Below, piece by piece: positions 33,592 to 42,708 of a DNA stretch of 64,000 bases. The DNA comes from Burkholderia sp. FERM BP-3421 (GTDB taxonomy: Bacteria > Pseudomonadota > Gammaproteobacteria > Burkholderiales > Burkholderiaceae), in NCBI RefSeq assembly GCF_028657905.1, contig NZ_CP117781.1, forward strand, positions 2,418,001-2,482,000. The letters run 5' to 3'. The notes under the pieces were generated by a model that was not told the origin of the DNA, ran no database searches, and saw nothing but the letters and a program-made list of their open reading frames with translations. Position 1 is the first letter of the stretch; each line of letters starts with the position of its first letter. The position numbers were made by a program, and so were the translations under genes.

Positions 33592-34362
33592 TCAGGTCCG
33601 CGTGGTCGACACGCCGCCATCCACGAACAGCGTGGCGCCCGTGACGAAGCTCGACAGATCCGACGCGAGATACAGCGCCGATTTCGCGATCTCCTCGGCA
33701 TTCGCCATGCGCTTGAGCGCATGGATCTGCTCGATGCCCGCGCGCTGTTCGGCGGTGCTCGCGGCCGAGCCCCGGATCATCTCGGTGTCGGTGCCGCCCG
33801 GCATCAGCGCGTTCACGCGCAAGCCGCGCGGACTGAATTCGGCGGCCAGCGTCCGCACCAGGCCGACGAGCGCGGCCTTGCTGGCCGCGTAAGCCGCCAT
33901 GCCCGGAAACCCCACCGAGTGACCGACGAACGACGAGGTGAAGATCAGCGACCCGCGCCAGCTCGCCAGCAGCGCCGGAATCTGGTGCTTCGCGGCGAAA
34001 AACGCGCCGGTCAGATTGGTCTCGATCGTCTCGCGCCAGTCGTCCGCCGCGAGTTCCGTCACGGCTCCCATGACGCCCATCGTCGCCGCGTTGTTGAAGC
34101 CGATATCCAGCCCGCCGAAGCGCTCCACCGCCAGTTCGACCGCCTGCTGCGCGCAACGCTCGTCCTTCACGTCGCCCGCCATCGCGACGGCCACCCCGCC
34201 TTCGCGGCCGATCTCGTCGACCAGCACGGCCAGCTGTTCGGCGCGGCGCGCGACCAGCACCAGCCCCGCCCCCTCCCGCGCGAACAGCTTCGCCGCCTCG
34301 CGGCCGATTCCCGCACTGGCGCCCGTGATGATCGCCGTCCTGCCCGCCAGCATCGATCCCAT
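33592..34362 (-). CDS. SDR family oxidoreductase
   Basis: This 256-residue classical short-chain dehydrogenase has TGASAGIG for cofactor binding, NNAATMG, the catalytic Ser in FTSSFVG, Tyr and Lys in YAASK, and a C-terminal FVTGATLFVDGG. Substrate is unknown. The ATG at 34362 has a strong GAGGAGG box; a GTG ten codons upstream is less likely. It is the third gene of an isomerase-MFS-SDR operon, so it probably oxidises or reduces a compound that the operon imports or exports. Confidence 0.9.
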   Translation of the reverse strand: MGSMLAGRTAIITGASAGIGREAAKLFAREGAGLVLVARRAEQLAVLVDEIGREGGVAVAMAGDVKDERCAQQAVELAVERFGGLDIGFNNAATMGVMGAVTELAADDWRETIETNLTGAFFAAKHQIPALLASWRGSLIFTSSFVGHSVGFPGMAAYAASKAALVGLVRTLAAEFSPRGLRVNALMPGGTDTEMIRGSAASTAEQRAGIEQIHALKRMANAEEIAKSALYLASDLSSFVTGATLFVDGGVSTTRT

Positions 34363-34411
34363 CCCGCCTCCTCGTAGAAGCCCCGCACACACGGCCGCCT
34401 CAGGCCGCCGT

Positions 34412-35602
34412 TCAATCCCGCCCGGCCTTGACGGACCCGTACAGCAGCACGATCGCCACGGCCGCCACGAGCGCCCCCGCCGCGGGCGTCAAGGCCACGC
34501 CGTGGGCGCCGCTCTTGACCACCAGGCTGCCGATCAGCGCGCCGCCGCCAATCCCGGCGTTGAACGCGGAGACGTTCATCGCGGACGCGAGGTTCGGTGC
34601 ATCCCCCGCCCGGGTCAGGATTCTCACGATCAGCGCGGGCACGAACGCATAGGAGGCCGCGCCCCACAGAAACACGTACGCGACCACCGCCCACTTCACC
34701 GTATAGACGAGATGCACCGAACCCATGAGGACCACGAGGCATATCAGGCTGACGAACGCCGTATGCAGCGGCCATTTGTCCGAATATTTGGCGCCCACCA
34801 CGTTCCCCAGGCTCAGGCCCGCGCCGAAGACCAGCAGGATCCACGTCACGCTGGACGGCGAGAACCGCGAGATGTCCTCCAGGATCGGCGCGATGTAGGT
34901 GAAGCCCACGAAGGTGCTGCCGAAGCCGACGATCATCGCCGCATAGGAGATGATCATCTTGTAGTCCTTGAAAACCGCCATCTCCTTCGCGACCGAGGTC
35001 ACGTGCAGGTTCACGTCATCGGGCAAGGTCTTCCACAGCGCCAGCATCGAGATCGCGCCCCACGCCGCGATCGCCCAGAACGGCGCATGCCAGTCCGAGA
35101 AGAAGTTGCCGAGGAACGTCCCCAGCGGCACCCCCACCACGTTGGCGAGCGTGATGCCGGACAGCATCACGCCCACCGCCTGCGCCCGGCGGCTTTCATC
35201 GACCAGATGCGCCGACACCACCACGCCGATCCCCATCGACACGCCATGCACCGCCGCCGCGATGCTGCGCGAGATCAGCAGCACCTCGTAGCTGTCGGAC
35301 AGCGCGGAGACGACGTGCGCCACGACGAAGATCAGCAGCAGCAGCAACAGCAGGTTCTTCTTCGAGAAACGCAGCGTCAGCGCCGTCAAGGTGGGAGCGG
35401 AGATCGCGACCACCCAGGCATAGGCGCTGACCAGGAAGCCCGCGCTCGACAGGCTCACCGACAGATCCCGCGCGATGCTGGGCAGCAGCCCGGTCACGAT
35501 GGTCTCGGTCGTGCCGACGCCGAACGAGGTCATCGCCATCGCGATGAGCGCGAGACTGGATGCGTCGCTTCGTTCTCTTTTGATCCCGGTTGAAATTTCC
35601 AT
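34412..35602 (-). CDS. MFS transporter (DHA1-like)
   Basis: This 396-residue permease has twelve predicted helices. The first helix region MAMTSFGVGTTETIVTGLLP and the loop LVDESRRAQAVG fit the drug:H+ antiporter/arabinose-efflux (AraJ-like) branch. Substrate cannot be read from sequence. The ATG at 35602 has GGAGGG nine bases upstream. Gaps of 66 and 49 bases link it to the isomerase-like and SDR genes in one operon. Confidence 0.88.
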   Translation of the reverse strand: MEISTGIKRERSDASSLALIAMAMTSFGVGTTETIVTGLLPSIARDLSVSLSSAGFLVSAYAWVVAISAPTLTALTLRFSKKNLLLLLLLIFVVAHVVSALSDSYEVLLISRSIAAAVHGVSMGIGVVVSAHLVDESRRAQAVGVMLSGITLANVVGVPLGTFLGNFFSDWHAPFWAIAAWGAISMLALWKTLPDDVNLHVTSVAKEMAVFKDYKMIISYAAMIVGFGSTFVGFTYIAPILEDISRFSPSSVTWILLVFGAGLSLGNVVGAKYSDKWPLHTAFVSLICLVVLMGSVHLVYTVKWAVVAYVFLWGAASYAFVPALIVRILTRAGDAPNLASAMNVSAFNAGIGGGALIGSLVVKSGAHGVALTPAAGALVAAVAIVLLYGSVKAGRD

Positions 35603-35668
35603 GAGTGCGGCCCTCCGTTCATTGCACAAATATTCACGGCGCATCCGCGCCGCGGCCCTCGCGCCCGC

Positions 35669-36529
35669 TCACAACGCGATGCCCAGCGCCAGGCACAGCC
35701 GTTTCGTCGTGACGCCGTCGCGACGGCCGGCCGCCTCGGGCGACAGCACATCCGCGTCGGCGGAAAAGACCTCCGGGCCGACCATGTCGAGCGCGCCGCG
35801 CGCCTTCAGGATCGAGAGCACCTTCTTGAGCGGCAAATCGCCCTCGCCGACGAACTTCCGGTTATTGATGGTTTCGTCGAACAGATCGCCGCCCTTGAAG
35901 TGGGTCAAGCCGTCCGCCACCTGCACACCCCGCAGCAGCTGCGCGGGAATCTTTTCCAGGAGATCGAAATCCGGATTGCCCTTCAGGAAGTGCCAGGTAT
36001 CGAGCAACAGGCTCGCATTGCCGCGATTCGCCGCCGCGACGATCGCGTACGCCTGCGCGATGTCGCGCAGGCCGAAGATCGGGGAAAACTCCAGCTGAAC
36101 CAGGATGTCCATCGGCGCGACGCGATCGCACAGACGCGCGAACCGCTCGACCAGGATCGCCTCGTCCACCTCGCCCGCCTTGAAGCCCGGAAAGGCCAGG
36201 ATCGTTTTCAGCTCGAACGCCTCGCAGATCTCCAGGCAGGTATCGAGCGCGACATCGAAGCGGCGCTTCAACTGCCCGGTCAGGAATTCCGGGAACCGCA
36301 CGGGCGCCCAGTCGGTGACCGTGTCGAAGTGGCGGATCTCGATGCCGGCGTCCCCGGCCAGCGCTTTCATGTCGCGCACCGACAGCCCGGCAGCGCGCGC
36401 GTCGAAATAGGTATCGGCCGCGATCGCCATGCTGGTGAATCCGCCCGCCGAGGCCGCGGCGATATGTTCCCGAATCCCGCCGTTCCGGGTGGAGGCGGGC
36501 CAATAAATGAAATCGATATTCTTTCCCAT
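35669..36529 (-). CDS. Sugar phosphate isomerase/epimerase-like TIM-barrel protein
   Basis: This 286-residue protein of the xylose-isomerase-like (AP endonuclease 2) fold has acidic and His residues at positions expected for metal binding (LVQLEFSP, LLLDTWHF, GPEVFSADAD). The family includes inosose dehydratases, hydroxypyruvate isomerases and sugar epimerases; the exact reaction is open. The ATG at 36529 has a GAGG box. It is the first gene of the operon with an MFS transporter and an SDR enzyme and is divergent from a LysR regulator. Confidence 0.82.
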   Translation of the reverse strand: MGKNIDFIYWPASTRNGGIREHIAAASAGGFTSMAIAADTYFDARAAGLSVRDMKALAGDAGIEIRHFDTVTDWAPVRFPEFLTGQLKRRFDVALDTCLEICEAFELKTILAFPGFKAGEVDEAILVERFARLCDRVAPMDILVQLEFSPIFGLRDIAQAYAIVAAANRGNASLLLDTWHFLKGNPDFDLLEKIPAQLLRGVQVADGLTHFKGGDLFDETINNRKFVGEGDLPLKKVLSILKARGALDMVGPEVFSADADVLSPEAAGRRDGVTTKRLCLALGIAL

Positions 36530-36939
36530 GGAAAGCCTCGGTGAATTTGATGAACCACGACGAACGGCATCGGCACGGAAAAGACCCATTCCGCGTTATT
36601 CGCTTTCCAGCGTGCTTTTATCGCAACCCATGCGCGGCACGATTGGCATTCATCGCAGAAGCAATTCCGGCGCACCGGCCCTGCGACCGCCCGCTCAGGC
36701 GCGCGGCCCCGGAAGCCGCGCGCCCGCCCGCTGCGGGCCGGTCTGTTTCGCCATTGCCCGGCCGCTTGGCCGTTTCATCGTCGTGATTTCGTTTCTTGCG
36801 CCTCGTTTCACAACGTCCTCGTTTGCGTTGGCCATGACAGCGGCAATTCCTCGCTCAGTGCCGCGTTAGGTTACAAGTTTCGGGCGCATTGAAAAATCAC
36901 ATATGATTCCCTTGTCCTCGGAAAAATATTCCGCAACAC
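36530..36939. promoter_or_regulatory. Divergent regulatory region between the isomerase operon and lysR gene
   Basis: The 410-base gap holds no convincing gene. Close to the lysR start is an AT-rich stretch with the inverted repeat ATCA-CATA-TGAT (36896-36907), which could be part of a LysR-type site. The rest is of mixed composition, with GC-rich DNA around 36680-36760. Confidence 0.4.
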
Positions 36940-37860
36940 ATGGCTATCGATAATCTGAGTGGCATCACGGTCTTCGTGCAGGTCGCCGAGACGCGCAGTT
37001 ATGTCCGCGCCGGACAGCATCTTGGGTTGTCGGCATCGGCGGTCGGCAAGAGCATCGCGCGCCTGGAAAAACGCCTCGGGGTCAGGCTGCTGCACCGCAG
37101 TACACGCAGCATGAATCTGACCGCGGAAGGCCTGCTCTATCTGAAACGCTGCCAGCACATCCTCGCGGAGGCGGAAGCGGCCGAATCCGAGCTGCTGCAT
37201 GCGCTGCGCGCGCCGCGCGGCAAGTTCCGCCTCAGCCTGCCGCTCGTGGGCGACCTGATGTCGCCGGTGGTCGCCGCGTTCATGCAGCGCTACCCCGAAA
37301 TCGAACTCGACATCGATTTCTCCGACCGGCTCGTCGACCTGATCGACGAGGGTTTCGACGCCGCCGTGCGTACCGGAACCCCGAACGATTCGCGTCTGAT
37401 GTCGCGCCCGCTCGGCTCGTTCCGCCAGGTGCTCGTCGGCTCGCCCGACTACTTCGCGCGCAAAGGCGTGCCGCAGCACCCCGTCGAGCTGCGCGACCAC
37501 GATTGCCTCCATCACCGCTTTCCGGCGACGGGCAAGCTCAGGAAATGGCCGTTGTATGTCGATTCGATCGACGAGAATCTGCAGTTGCCGGTGCGGATGA
37601 TCTGCAACCATCTCGACACCCTGCTGCATGTCGCCCGGTCCGGACAAGGCATCGCCTGCCTGCCGGATTTCGTGGTCCGCGACGCCGTGGCCGCGCACGA
37701 GTTGCGGATCGTGCTCGCCGCGTATACGGAGAACCTCGGGACGTTCCGCGTGCTGTGGCCCTCCGGCAGGCATTCGTCGCCGAAGCTGCGCGCGTTCGTC
37801 GACTTCCTGCAGATGAACCTGTTCGCGCGGCAGAGCGATCCCGATCAGCGGACCGCGTGA
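36940..37860 (+). CDS. LysR-family transcriptional regulator
   Basis: This 306-residue regulator has an N-terminal winged helix (FVQVAETRSYVRAGQHLGLSASAVGKSIARLE) and a substrate-binding domain of the CrgA/DmlR-like group (RLMSRPLGSFRQVLVGSPDY). It is divergent from the isomerase-MFS-SDR operon and, as usual for LysR proteins, probably controls it. Its stop lies two bases from the end of the convergent response regulator gene. Confidence 0.92.
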   Translation: MAIDNLSGITVFVQVAETRSYVRAGQHLGLSASAVGKSIARLEKRLGVRLLHRSTRSMNLTAEGLLYLKRCQHILAEAEAAESELLHALRAPRGKFRLSLPLVGDLMSPVVAAFMQRYPEIELDIDFSDRLVDLIDEGFDAAVRTGTPNDSRLMSRPLGSFRQVLVGSPDYFARKGVPQHPVELRDHDCLHHRFPATGKLRKWPLYVDSIDENLQLPVRMICNHLDTLLHVARSGQGIACLPDFVVRDAVAAHELRIVLAAYTENLGTFRVLWPSGRHSSPKLRAFVDFLQMNLFARQSDPDQRTA

Positions 37861-37862
37861 CG

Positions 37863-38546
37863 TCAGACCCGTTCCAGCCGATACCCGTAGTTGTAGATGG
37901 TCGAGACCACGAGGCCGTTCTTCGAGCGCAGCCCGAGGCTCGAACGCAGCTTGCTGATGTAGGTGGCGAGCGTCGCGTCGTACTTGCGGTCGACGCCGCC
38001 CCAGATGCGCTTGATCATCACGTCCTTCGACACGATCCGGCCGACGCTCTCGAACAGCATCATCGCGAGCTCGAACTCCCGCTGCGACAGCTCCACCGGC
38101 TTGCCGTCGACGAGCGCCGCATGCGCGGCGGGATCCAGCGCGAACCGGCCCACCTCGATGCGCTTGTCCGGGCGGACTTCGGGATAATACTTGCGGGCCT
38201 GCGCGGTGACCCGCGCGACCAGTTCGCGCTCGCGCAAAGGCTTGACGAGATAGTCGTCCGCGCCGTTGTCGAGGCCGAACACGATGTCCTCCTCGCCGTC
38301 GTGCTGCGTCATCATGATGATCGGCAAGGCCACGCCGAACGCCTCGCGCGCCCAGCGCAGCACCTCGATGCCCGACTTGCCGGGCACGTTCCAGTCGAGC
38401 AGCAGCACATCCACGCGCGCGTGCTTCACATGCTCGATGAAGCGCTCGCCGTCGTGGTGCACGACGGTCTCGTAGCCCGCCCTCTTCAGCCACCCCGACA
38501 CGGTGCCCGCCTGGGTCACGATGTCTTCCAGAATTCCGACGATCAT
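37863..38546 (-). CDS. OmpR-family response regulator
   Basis: This 227-residue regulator has a receiver domain with acidic Glu7/Asp8, phosphoacceptor Asp51 (VLLLDWNVPGKSG), conserved Thr in IIMMTQHD and Lys in DDYLVKPL. A C-terminal winged helix follows (LSQREFELAMMLFESVGRIV, ending YNYGYRLE). The ATG at 38546 has a perfect GGAGG box. It is 17 bases after the last pseudopilin gene, so it is the end of the secretion operon. No kinase gene is adjacent; the CHASE2 kinase at 54340-56664, on the other side of the secretion and chitin genes, is a possible partner. Confidence 0.93.
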   Translation of the reverse strand: MIVGILEDIVTQAGTVSGWLKRAGYETVVHHDGERFIEHVKHARVDVLLLDWNVPGKSGIEVLRWAREAFGVALPIIMMTQHDGEEDIVFGLDNGADDYLVKPLRERELVARVTAQARKYYPEVRPDKRIEVGRFALDPAAHAALVDGKPVELSQREFELAMMLFESVGRIVSKDVMIKRIWGGVDRKYDATLATYISKLRSSLGLRSKNGLVVSTIYNYGYRLERV

Positions 38547-38563
38547 CCCTTCCTCCCTTGGAT

Positions 38564-39088
38564 TCACTGCCCCGCGCCCGGCGGCGCGCCGCCCGCTCCG
38601 GTTCCGCCCGGGCCGCCGTTCGTCGACGGCAGATAGACGAAGACCCACTCGCTGTAGGCCGCCTTGTCGTCAAACGCCGCGTAGTCGTCCGGAAAACCAC
38701 GCCGCTTGAGCGGGCGGCCGGCCGCCTGGCTGTACACGCCCATCACGCCGCCGTCCGGCGCGGCGACCACGCCCCACTCGACGCCGCCCAACGGATCGGC
38801 GTAGGCCCGCCGCAGGTGCCGCAGCGGACGCGGCCCGCGCCGATCGTCGACCAGCTCGTCGAGCGTGGTCGGGAAGCGGCTGCCCTGCGCGGCATTGTAA
38901 TAGCTCGCAATCGCCTGCCGGATCTGGTCGCCCACGAACAGCAGCTGCGCCTCGCGGTCGCGCTGCTGGACCGTTTTCCAGACCCGCGCCGCCTCGGTGG
39001 CGGTCAGGCCGAGCGCCGCGACGAGCAGCAGCACGCCAAGATAGGCGATGCCGCGCTGCCGCGCCGGGCGCGGCTTACCAGGTTTCAT
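38564..39088 (-). CDS. Type II secretion pseudopilin-like protein (atypical N-terminus)
   Basis: This 174-residue protein has a basic leader and one N-terminal hydrophobic helix (RQRGIAYLGVLLLVAALGL) lacking the canonical GFTLIE motif, then VWKTVQQRDREAQLLFVGDQIRQAI, a pattern I associate with pseudopilin-like proteins of hybrid Gsp/Pil clusters. The C-terminus is rich in Gly and Pro. Its start overlaps the preceding pseudopilin gene by 14 bases. It may be a minor pseudopilin at the tip of the pseudopilus. Confidence 0.7.
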   Translation of the reverse strand: MKPGKPRPARQRGIAYLGVLLLVAALGLTATEAARVWKTVQQRDREAQLLFVGDQIRQAIASYYNAAQGSRFPTTLDELVDDRRGPRPLRHLRRAYADPLGGVEWGVVAAPDGGVMGVYSQAAGRPLKRRGFPDDYAAFDDKAAYSEWVFVYLPSTNGGPGGTGAGGAPPGAGQ

Positions 39089-39467
39089 AGGCGCTCCCGT
39101 CGAGCGCGCGCCCCTTCGCGCCACTGCGCACATCGTGCACGCCCGCCGCCTCGCCCGCCTGCAACACCCAGGTGGTGCGCTTGCCCGTCAGCGGATCGAG
39201 CGGCACGTCGCGCAGATAGCGGCCGTCGACCAGCGATTCGAGCGTGTCGGGATCGCCGCCGTGGTCCGCGCGATAGTCGTCGATCGCGCCGCGCAGCGTG
39301 TTCAGGTTGTGGCGCAGCACGGTTTCCTTCGCGCGGTCGCCCTGCTTCAGGTAGCCCGGCGCGACGAGCGCCGTCAGCGCCGCGATGATCGCCATCACGA
39401 CCAGCAGTTCGATCAGCGTGAAGCCGCGCTGCCGGCCGCGCCTACCACGCGTTGTATGGCACGCCAT
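39075..39467 (-). CDS. Prepilin-like pseudopilin (GspG/GspH type)
   Basis: This 130-residue protein has a short basic leader and the prepilin peptidase motif RGFTLIELLVVMAIIAAL, then an extended helix and a small C-terminal domain with a PLDPLTGKRTTWVL segment typical of GspG-like pseudopilins. A strong AAGGAGGGG box precedes the ATG. It overlaps both neighbouring pseudopilin genes, which indicates coupled translation. Confidence 0.85.
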   Translation of the reverse strand: MACHTTRGRRGRQRGFTLIELLVVMAIIAALTALVAPGYLKQGDRAKETVLRHNLNTLRGAIDDYRADHGGDPDTLESLVDGRYLRDVPLDPLTGKRTTWVLQAGEAAGVHDVRSGAKGRALDGSAYETW

Positions 39468-39930
39468 TGAGCCCCTCCTTGCGGTTGCGGGAGCGTACGT
39501 CGAACACGTCCGCTCCGGATGAAAACGAGGTGGGATCGCTGTCGTAGCTGCGCGTCTCCCACATCTCCTCCGGCGGCTTGCCCTCGCACTCGCACAGCGG
39601 GTCCGCCGGAATCCGCCGCAGGAAATACAGGCGCGCGCCGTTCGCGCTCTGCTTGTCCTCGACGCCCTCCACCAGCGCGCGCAGGTCGGGCGGATAGCCG
39701 CTCGCGTCGATGCTGCGCTCGATCCGGCCCGCGTCCGAGGCGCGCTTGTAGGCGTCGAGCGCCGAGCGGATCACGATCAGCGAACGGCGCAGCTCGCCCT
39801 CGTTCGCACGGCGCTTGACCAGCTCCGTCAGCGGCAGCGCAACCGTCGCCAGCAGCGCCAGCAAGGTCAGCGCCGCCAGCAGTTCGATCAGCGTGAAGCC
39901 GCGCGTGCGGCGACGGGCGCCGGGCCTCAT
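39442..39930 (-). CDS. Prepilin-like pseudopilin
   Basis: This 162-residue protein has the cleavage and helix motif RGFTLIELLAALTLLALLATV and a C-terminal domain with a Cys pair (DPLCECEG) and DVRSRNRKEGLNG. The ATG overlaps the secretin stop as ATGA. With the major pseudopilin at 48407-48841 and the two genes after it, the operon encodes four pseudopilin-type proteins. Confidence 0.85.
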   Translation of the reverse strand: MRPGARRRTRGFTLIELLAALTLLALLATVALPLTELVKRRANEGELRRSLIVIRSALDAYKRASDAGRIERSIDASGYPPDLRALVEGVEDKQSANGARLYFLRRIPADPLCECEGKPPEEMWETRSYDSDPTSFSSGADVFDVRSRNRKEGLNGVPYNAW

Positions 39931-42662
39931 GCGAGGACGCCCAGGCGCGCGGCGAGCGCCGGCGCGTCAGCATAGGCGCGCGCGGCGCGCGGCGCGCCAG
40001 CGATCCCGCCGAAAGCCGGGGCGCGCGCGAGCGCGCGGGGCCCCCGCCACGCACGCACCGGCGTCGATGGCTCGGCAAGCGGCCCTGCCTCGATGCGCGC
40101 GAAGCCGCCCGCGTCGATCGAGGCAAACCTGCCAATCGTGTCAAGCCGCGCCGCCCGAACCACGGCCGCGCATGCGGTCAACGCCGGCGCACACCCCCCG
40201 GCCAACCTCGCCGCGCCAGTGGTGTCGTGCAGGGCAACGGCGCGACGTCGTGCCGATGCCGGGTTGCCTCGCGCAACCTGCGCGGGCTCCGGCTGCGCCG
40301 CGTCACGCGCATGGCGCAGCGCGCCGATGGCCTCCGGCAGCCCCCCCCTGCGCAGCCGCCGTTGCGCCGCATCGAGGCCGTCGCGCGCCGTCGCGTCCCG
40401 GCCTGCGGCACGCAGGTCCCGGGCCGGCGTCGCGCGGTCGCCCGCGCCGTCACGCGCCACGGCCCGCGCGGTCGCCCCGTCCAGGTCGCGCGGAACCGCC
40501 CGCATCGCGCCGGAGGTCCGCAGCACCGCCGCCGCGCGGGCGGCGACAGCCGCGCCGCCGGTGCGCAACACACGCGGCGCACGCGCGTTCGTGACGCGCA
40601 GCGGCAGATCCGCACGCATCCGCATCATGCCCGCGCCGCGCGTACTGCCAACCGGCTCGTCTGCGACCGCGCCCGCCCCCGCTTCGGCGGTCATCTTCGC
40701 CTCGATGCCCGCCCCCGCTTCGGCGGCCGTTCCCACCTCGGTGGTGGTTCCCGCCGCGCCGGCCTGACCGGCTCCACGCTCCGATGCCGCGTCGTCATTC
40801 GCCTCGTCATTCGCGCCGCCGTCCCGCGCGGCGGCCGCATCGGCCGGCACGATCGGCGCCGAGAGATCCGGCGCCGACGCCCGCCGCGGCGCGGCCTGCT
40901 CGAAGCTCGAATCGAGCGTCAGCGGCTCGGTGGTCACGCGCGTCTCGGTGCCCGACAGGAAGGTCGAGACCGCGGCCTCCGGCAGGTCGAGATTGCGCTC
41001 GATGTGCGGCGTGATCAGCAGCACGATCTCGGACTTCTCGTCGCTGGTCGCCTTCGAACCGAACAGCCGCCCCACCACCGGCAGGCCCGACAGGCCCGGC
41101 AGCCCCACCATGTCGGCGGTCTCGCTGCGCTTGACCAGGCCCGCGAGGATCTGGGTCTCGCCGTTCTTCGCGGTCATCAGCGTTTCCGCGTTGCGGGTGC
41201 CCAGTGAATAGGCGACGAGGCCCGTCTTGGTGGTTTCCTTCGACAGGATGTTGCTGACCTCCAGGTTCACCTTCACGCTCACTTCGTCGTTGAGGCTGAT
41301 GCGCGGCTCCACCTTGAGGATCAGGCCGACGTCCTGGTAGCTGACCGACTCGCTGACCACGCCGTTCGCATTGGTCGTGGTGACGATCGGCACGCGCTCG
41401 CCGATCTTGATGTTCGCCTTCTCCAGGTTGCGTACCCGGATCTTCGGATTGGCGAGCGTCTTGGTGCGCCCCTTCTTCTGCAACATGTTGATCGCGGCCG
41501 ACAGCGCGCCCGCGTCGCCCGAGACGCCGATCCGGTCGCGGTTGATCCGCAGCAGGTCGCCGAGCGTCATCGGCGACGAACCGCCGCCGGCACCGAGCGC
41601 ATCGAACTGGATCCGGCCCGGGTACTCGACGCCGAGGTCGAGCTTGTCGTTCACGTTCACCTCGAGCACCTGCACGTCGAGCGTGACCTCGGACTGCGGG
41701 ATGTCGAGACCCATCACCACGCGTTCCGCGACCTGGATCGTCTCGGGCGTATCGCGCACCACGACCGCGTTGATCCGTTCGTCCACGTACACGTCCTTCG
41801 GCTTGATCATCTGGCGCAGCGCGGCCATCACCGATTTCGCATCCGCGTGCGACAGGAAGAACGTGCGCAGCGCGAACTCCTGGTAGGTGCGCGCCTTGTC
41901 GGCCTGCGCCGGATAGATCAGCAGCGTGTGCCGGTCGAGCACCTTCTTGTCCAGCTGGTTGGTGCGCAACAGCAGGTTGATCGCGTCCTGCGCCGTGGTG
42001 CGCTCCGCGAGCAGCGTGGCCGGCAGGTCGACCTGCACGTCGCGGTCGAACACGAAGTTGACGCCGGACACGCGCGAGATCACCTCGAAGATGCTCGACA
42101 GCGGCTGCTGGCGGAAATTGAGCGAGACCGGCTTGCGCAGCGCGTCCGACAACTGCGGACGCGCCGTGCGGCTCGCCTGCGATTCGCGCAGCAGCGCGTC
42201 GCGCAGGCGGCGCGCCTCGACATGGTTCGGCTGTTCGGCCAGGACACCGCGCGCAATCTCGAGCGCCTCCTGCGGGCGGCTGTCGCGCAGCCGCTCCGCG
42301 CGCGCCAGCTCGACGCGCATCTGCTGGCGCCGTTCGAGCCGCCGCAGGTCCTGCTCCACCTTCAGGTTGCCCGGGTCCTGCGCCAGCGCATTGCCGAGAT
42401 GATCGATCGCGGCCGAATAATTGCCTTGCGCGGCCTCGTCCTCGGCCCGCCGCAACTCGGCGCGCACGTAGTCCGGCTTGCGCCGCTCCAGCGCAAGCTG
42501 CGCATCGATGTCCTCCGGCTCGGCCTGCTGCCGCGTGCGCAGCGCGGCCAGTTCGTCCGCGGGCGAGCCGGCCGCGTCCGGCGCAGGGTTGAACGGCGTA
42601 CCCGCGCAACCGGTCAGCGCAACCACGGCGACCAGGACGAGCAAACTGACGGTTCGTTTCAT
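39927..42662 (-). CDS. Secretin of a hybrid type II secretion/type IV pilus system, with a long Arg/Ala-rich tail
   Basis: This 911-residue lipoprotein (lipobox LTG-Cys19) forms the outer-membrane channel. It begins with a TPR-like region (about 40-160), followed by a short secretin/TonB N-terminal domain (VSLNFRQQPLSSIFEVISRV) and N1-type domains (RTFFLSHADAKSVMAAL). The secretin core is at about 330-590, with LANPKIRVRNLEKANIKIGERVPI and VGLPGLSGLPVVGRLFG. From about residue 640 the sequence turns into a low-complexity Ala/Arg-rich tail of some 270 residues with no recognised fold. The tail is in frame with the overlapping ATGA start of the next gene, which argues that this frame is the translated one. 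An eight-C run lies within the tail (around 40341-40348). Confidence 0.87.
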   Translation of the reverse strand: MKRTVSLLVLVAVVALTGCAGTPFNPAPDAAGSPADELAALRTRQQAEPEDIDAQLALERRKPDYVRAELRRAEDEAAQGNYSAAIDHLGNALAQDPGNLKVEQDLRRLERRQQMRVELARAERLRDSRPQEALEIARGVLAEQPNHVEARRLRDALLRESQASRTARPQLSDALRKPVSLNFRQQPLSSIFEVISRVSGVNFVFDRDVQVDLPATLLAERTTAQDAINLLLRTNQLDKKVLDRHTLLIYPAQADKARTYQEFALRTFFLSHADAKSVMAALRQMIKPKDVYVDERINAVVVRDTPETIQVAERVVMGLDIPQSEVTLDVQVLEVNVNDKLDLGVEYPGRIQFDALGAGGGSSPMTLGDLLRINRDRIGVSGDAGALSAAINMLQKKGRTKTLANPKIRVRNLEKANIKIGERVPIVTTTNANGVVSESVSYQDVGLILKVEPRISLNDEVSVKVNLEVSNILSKETTKTGLVAYSLGTRNAETLMTAKNGETQILAGLVKRSETADMVGLPGLSGLPVVGRLFGSKATSDEKSEIVLLITPHIERNLDLPEAAVSTFLSGTETRVTTEPLTLDSSFEQAAPRRASAPDLSAPIVPADAAAARDGGANDEANDDAASERGAGQAGAAGTTTEVGTAAEAGAGIEAKMTAEAGAGAVADEPVGSTRGAGMMRMRADLPLRVTNARAPRVLRTGGAAVAARAAAVLRTSGAMRAVPRDLDGATARAVARDGAGDRATPARDLRAAGRDATARDGLDAAQRRLRRGGLPEAIGALRHARDAAQPEPAQVARGNPASARRRAVALHDTTGAARLAGGCAPALTACAAVVRAARLDTIGRFASIDAGGFARIEAGPLAEPSTPVRAWRGPRALARAPAFGGIAGAPRAARAYADAPALAARLGVLA

Positions 42663-42708
42663 GATGTCTTCCAGATGCGCCGAAGCGCTCGACGCGATTA
42701 AATGGGGT

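Noticed and set aside
39927..40750. Frameshift as explanation for the odd secretin tail
   Set aside because: The two alternative frames give no domain-like sequence, and the annotated frame ends in an ATGA overlap with the next gene; it remains possible only if relatives show a different end.
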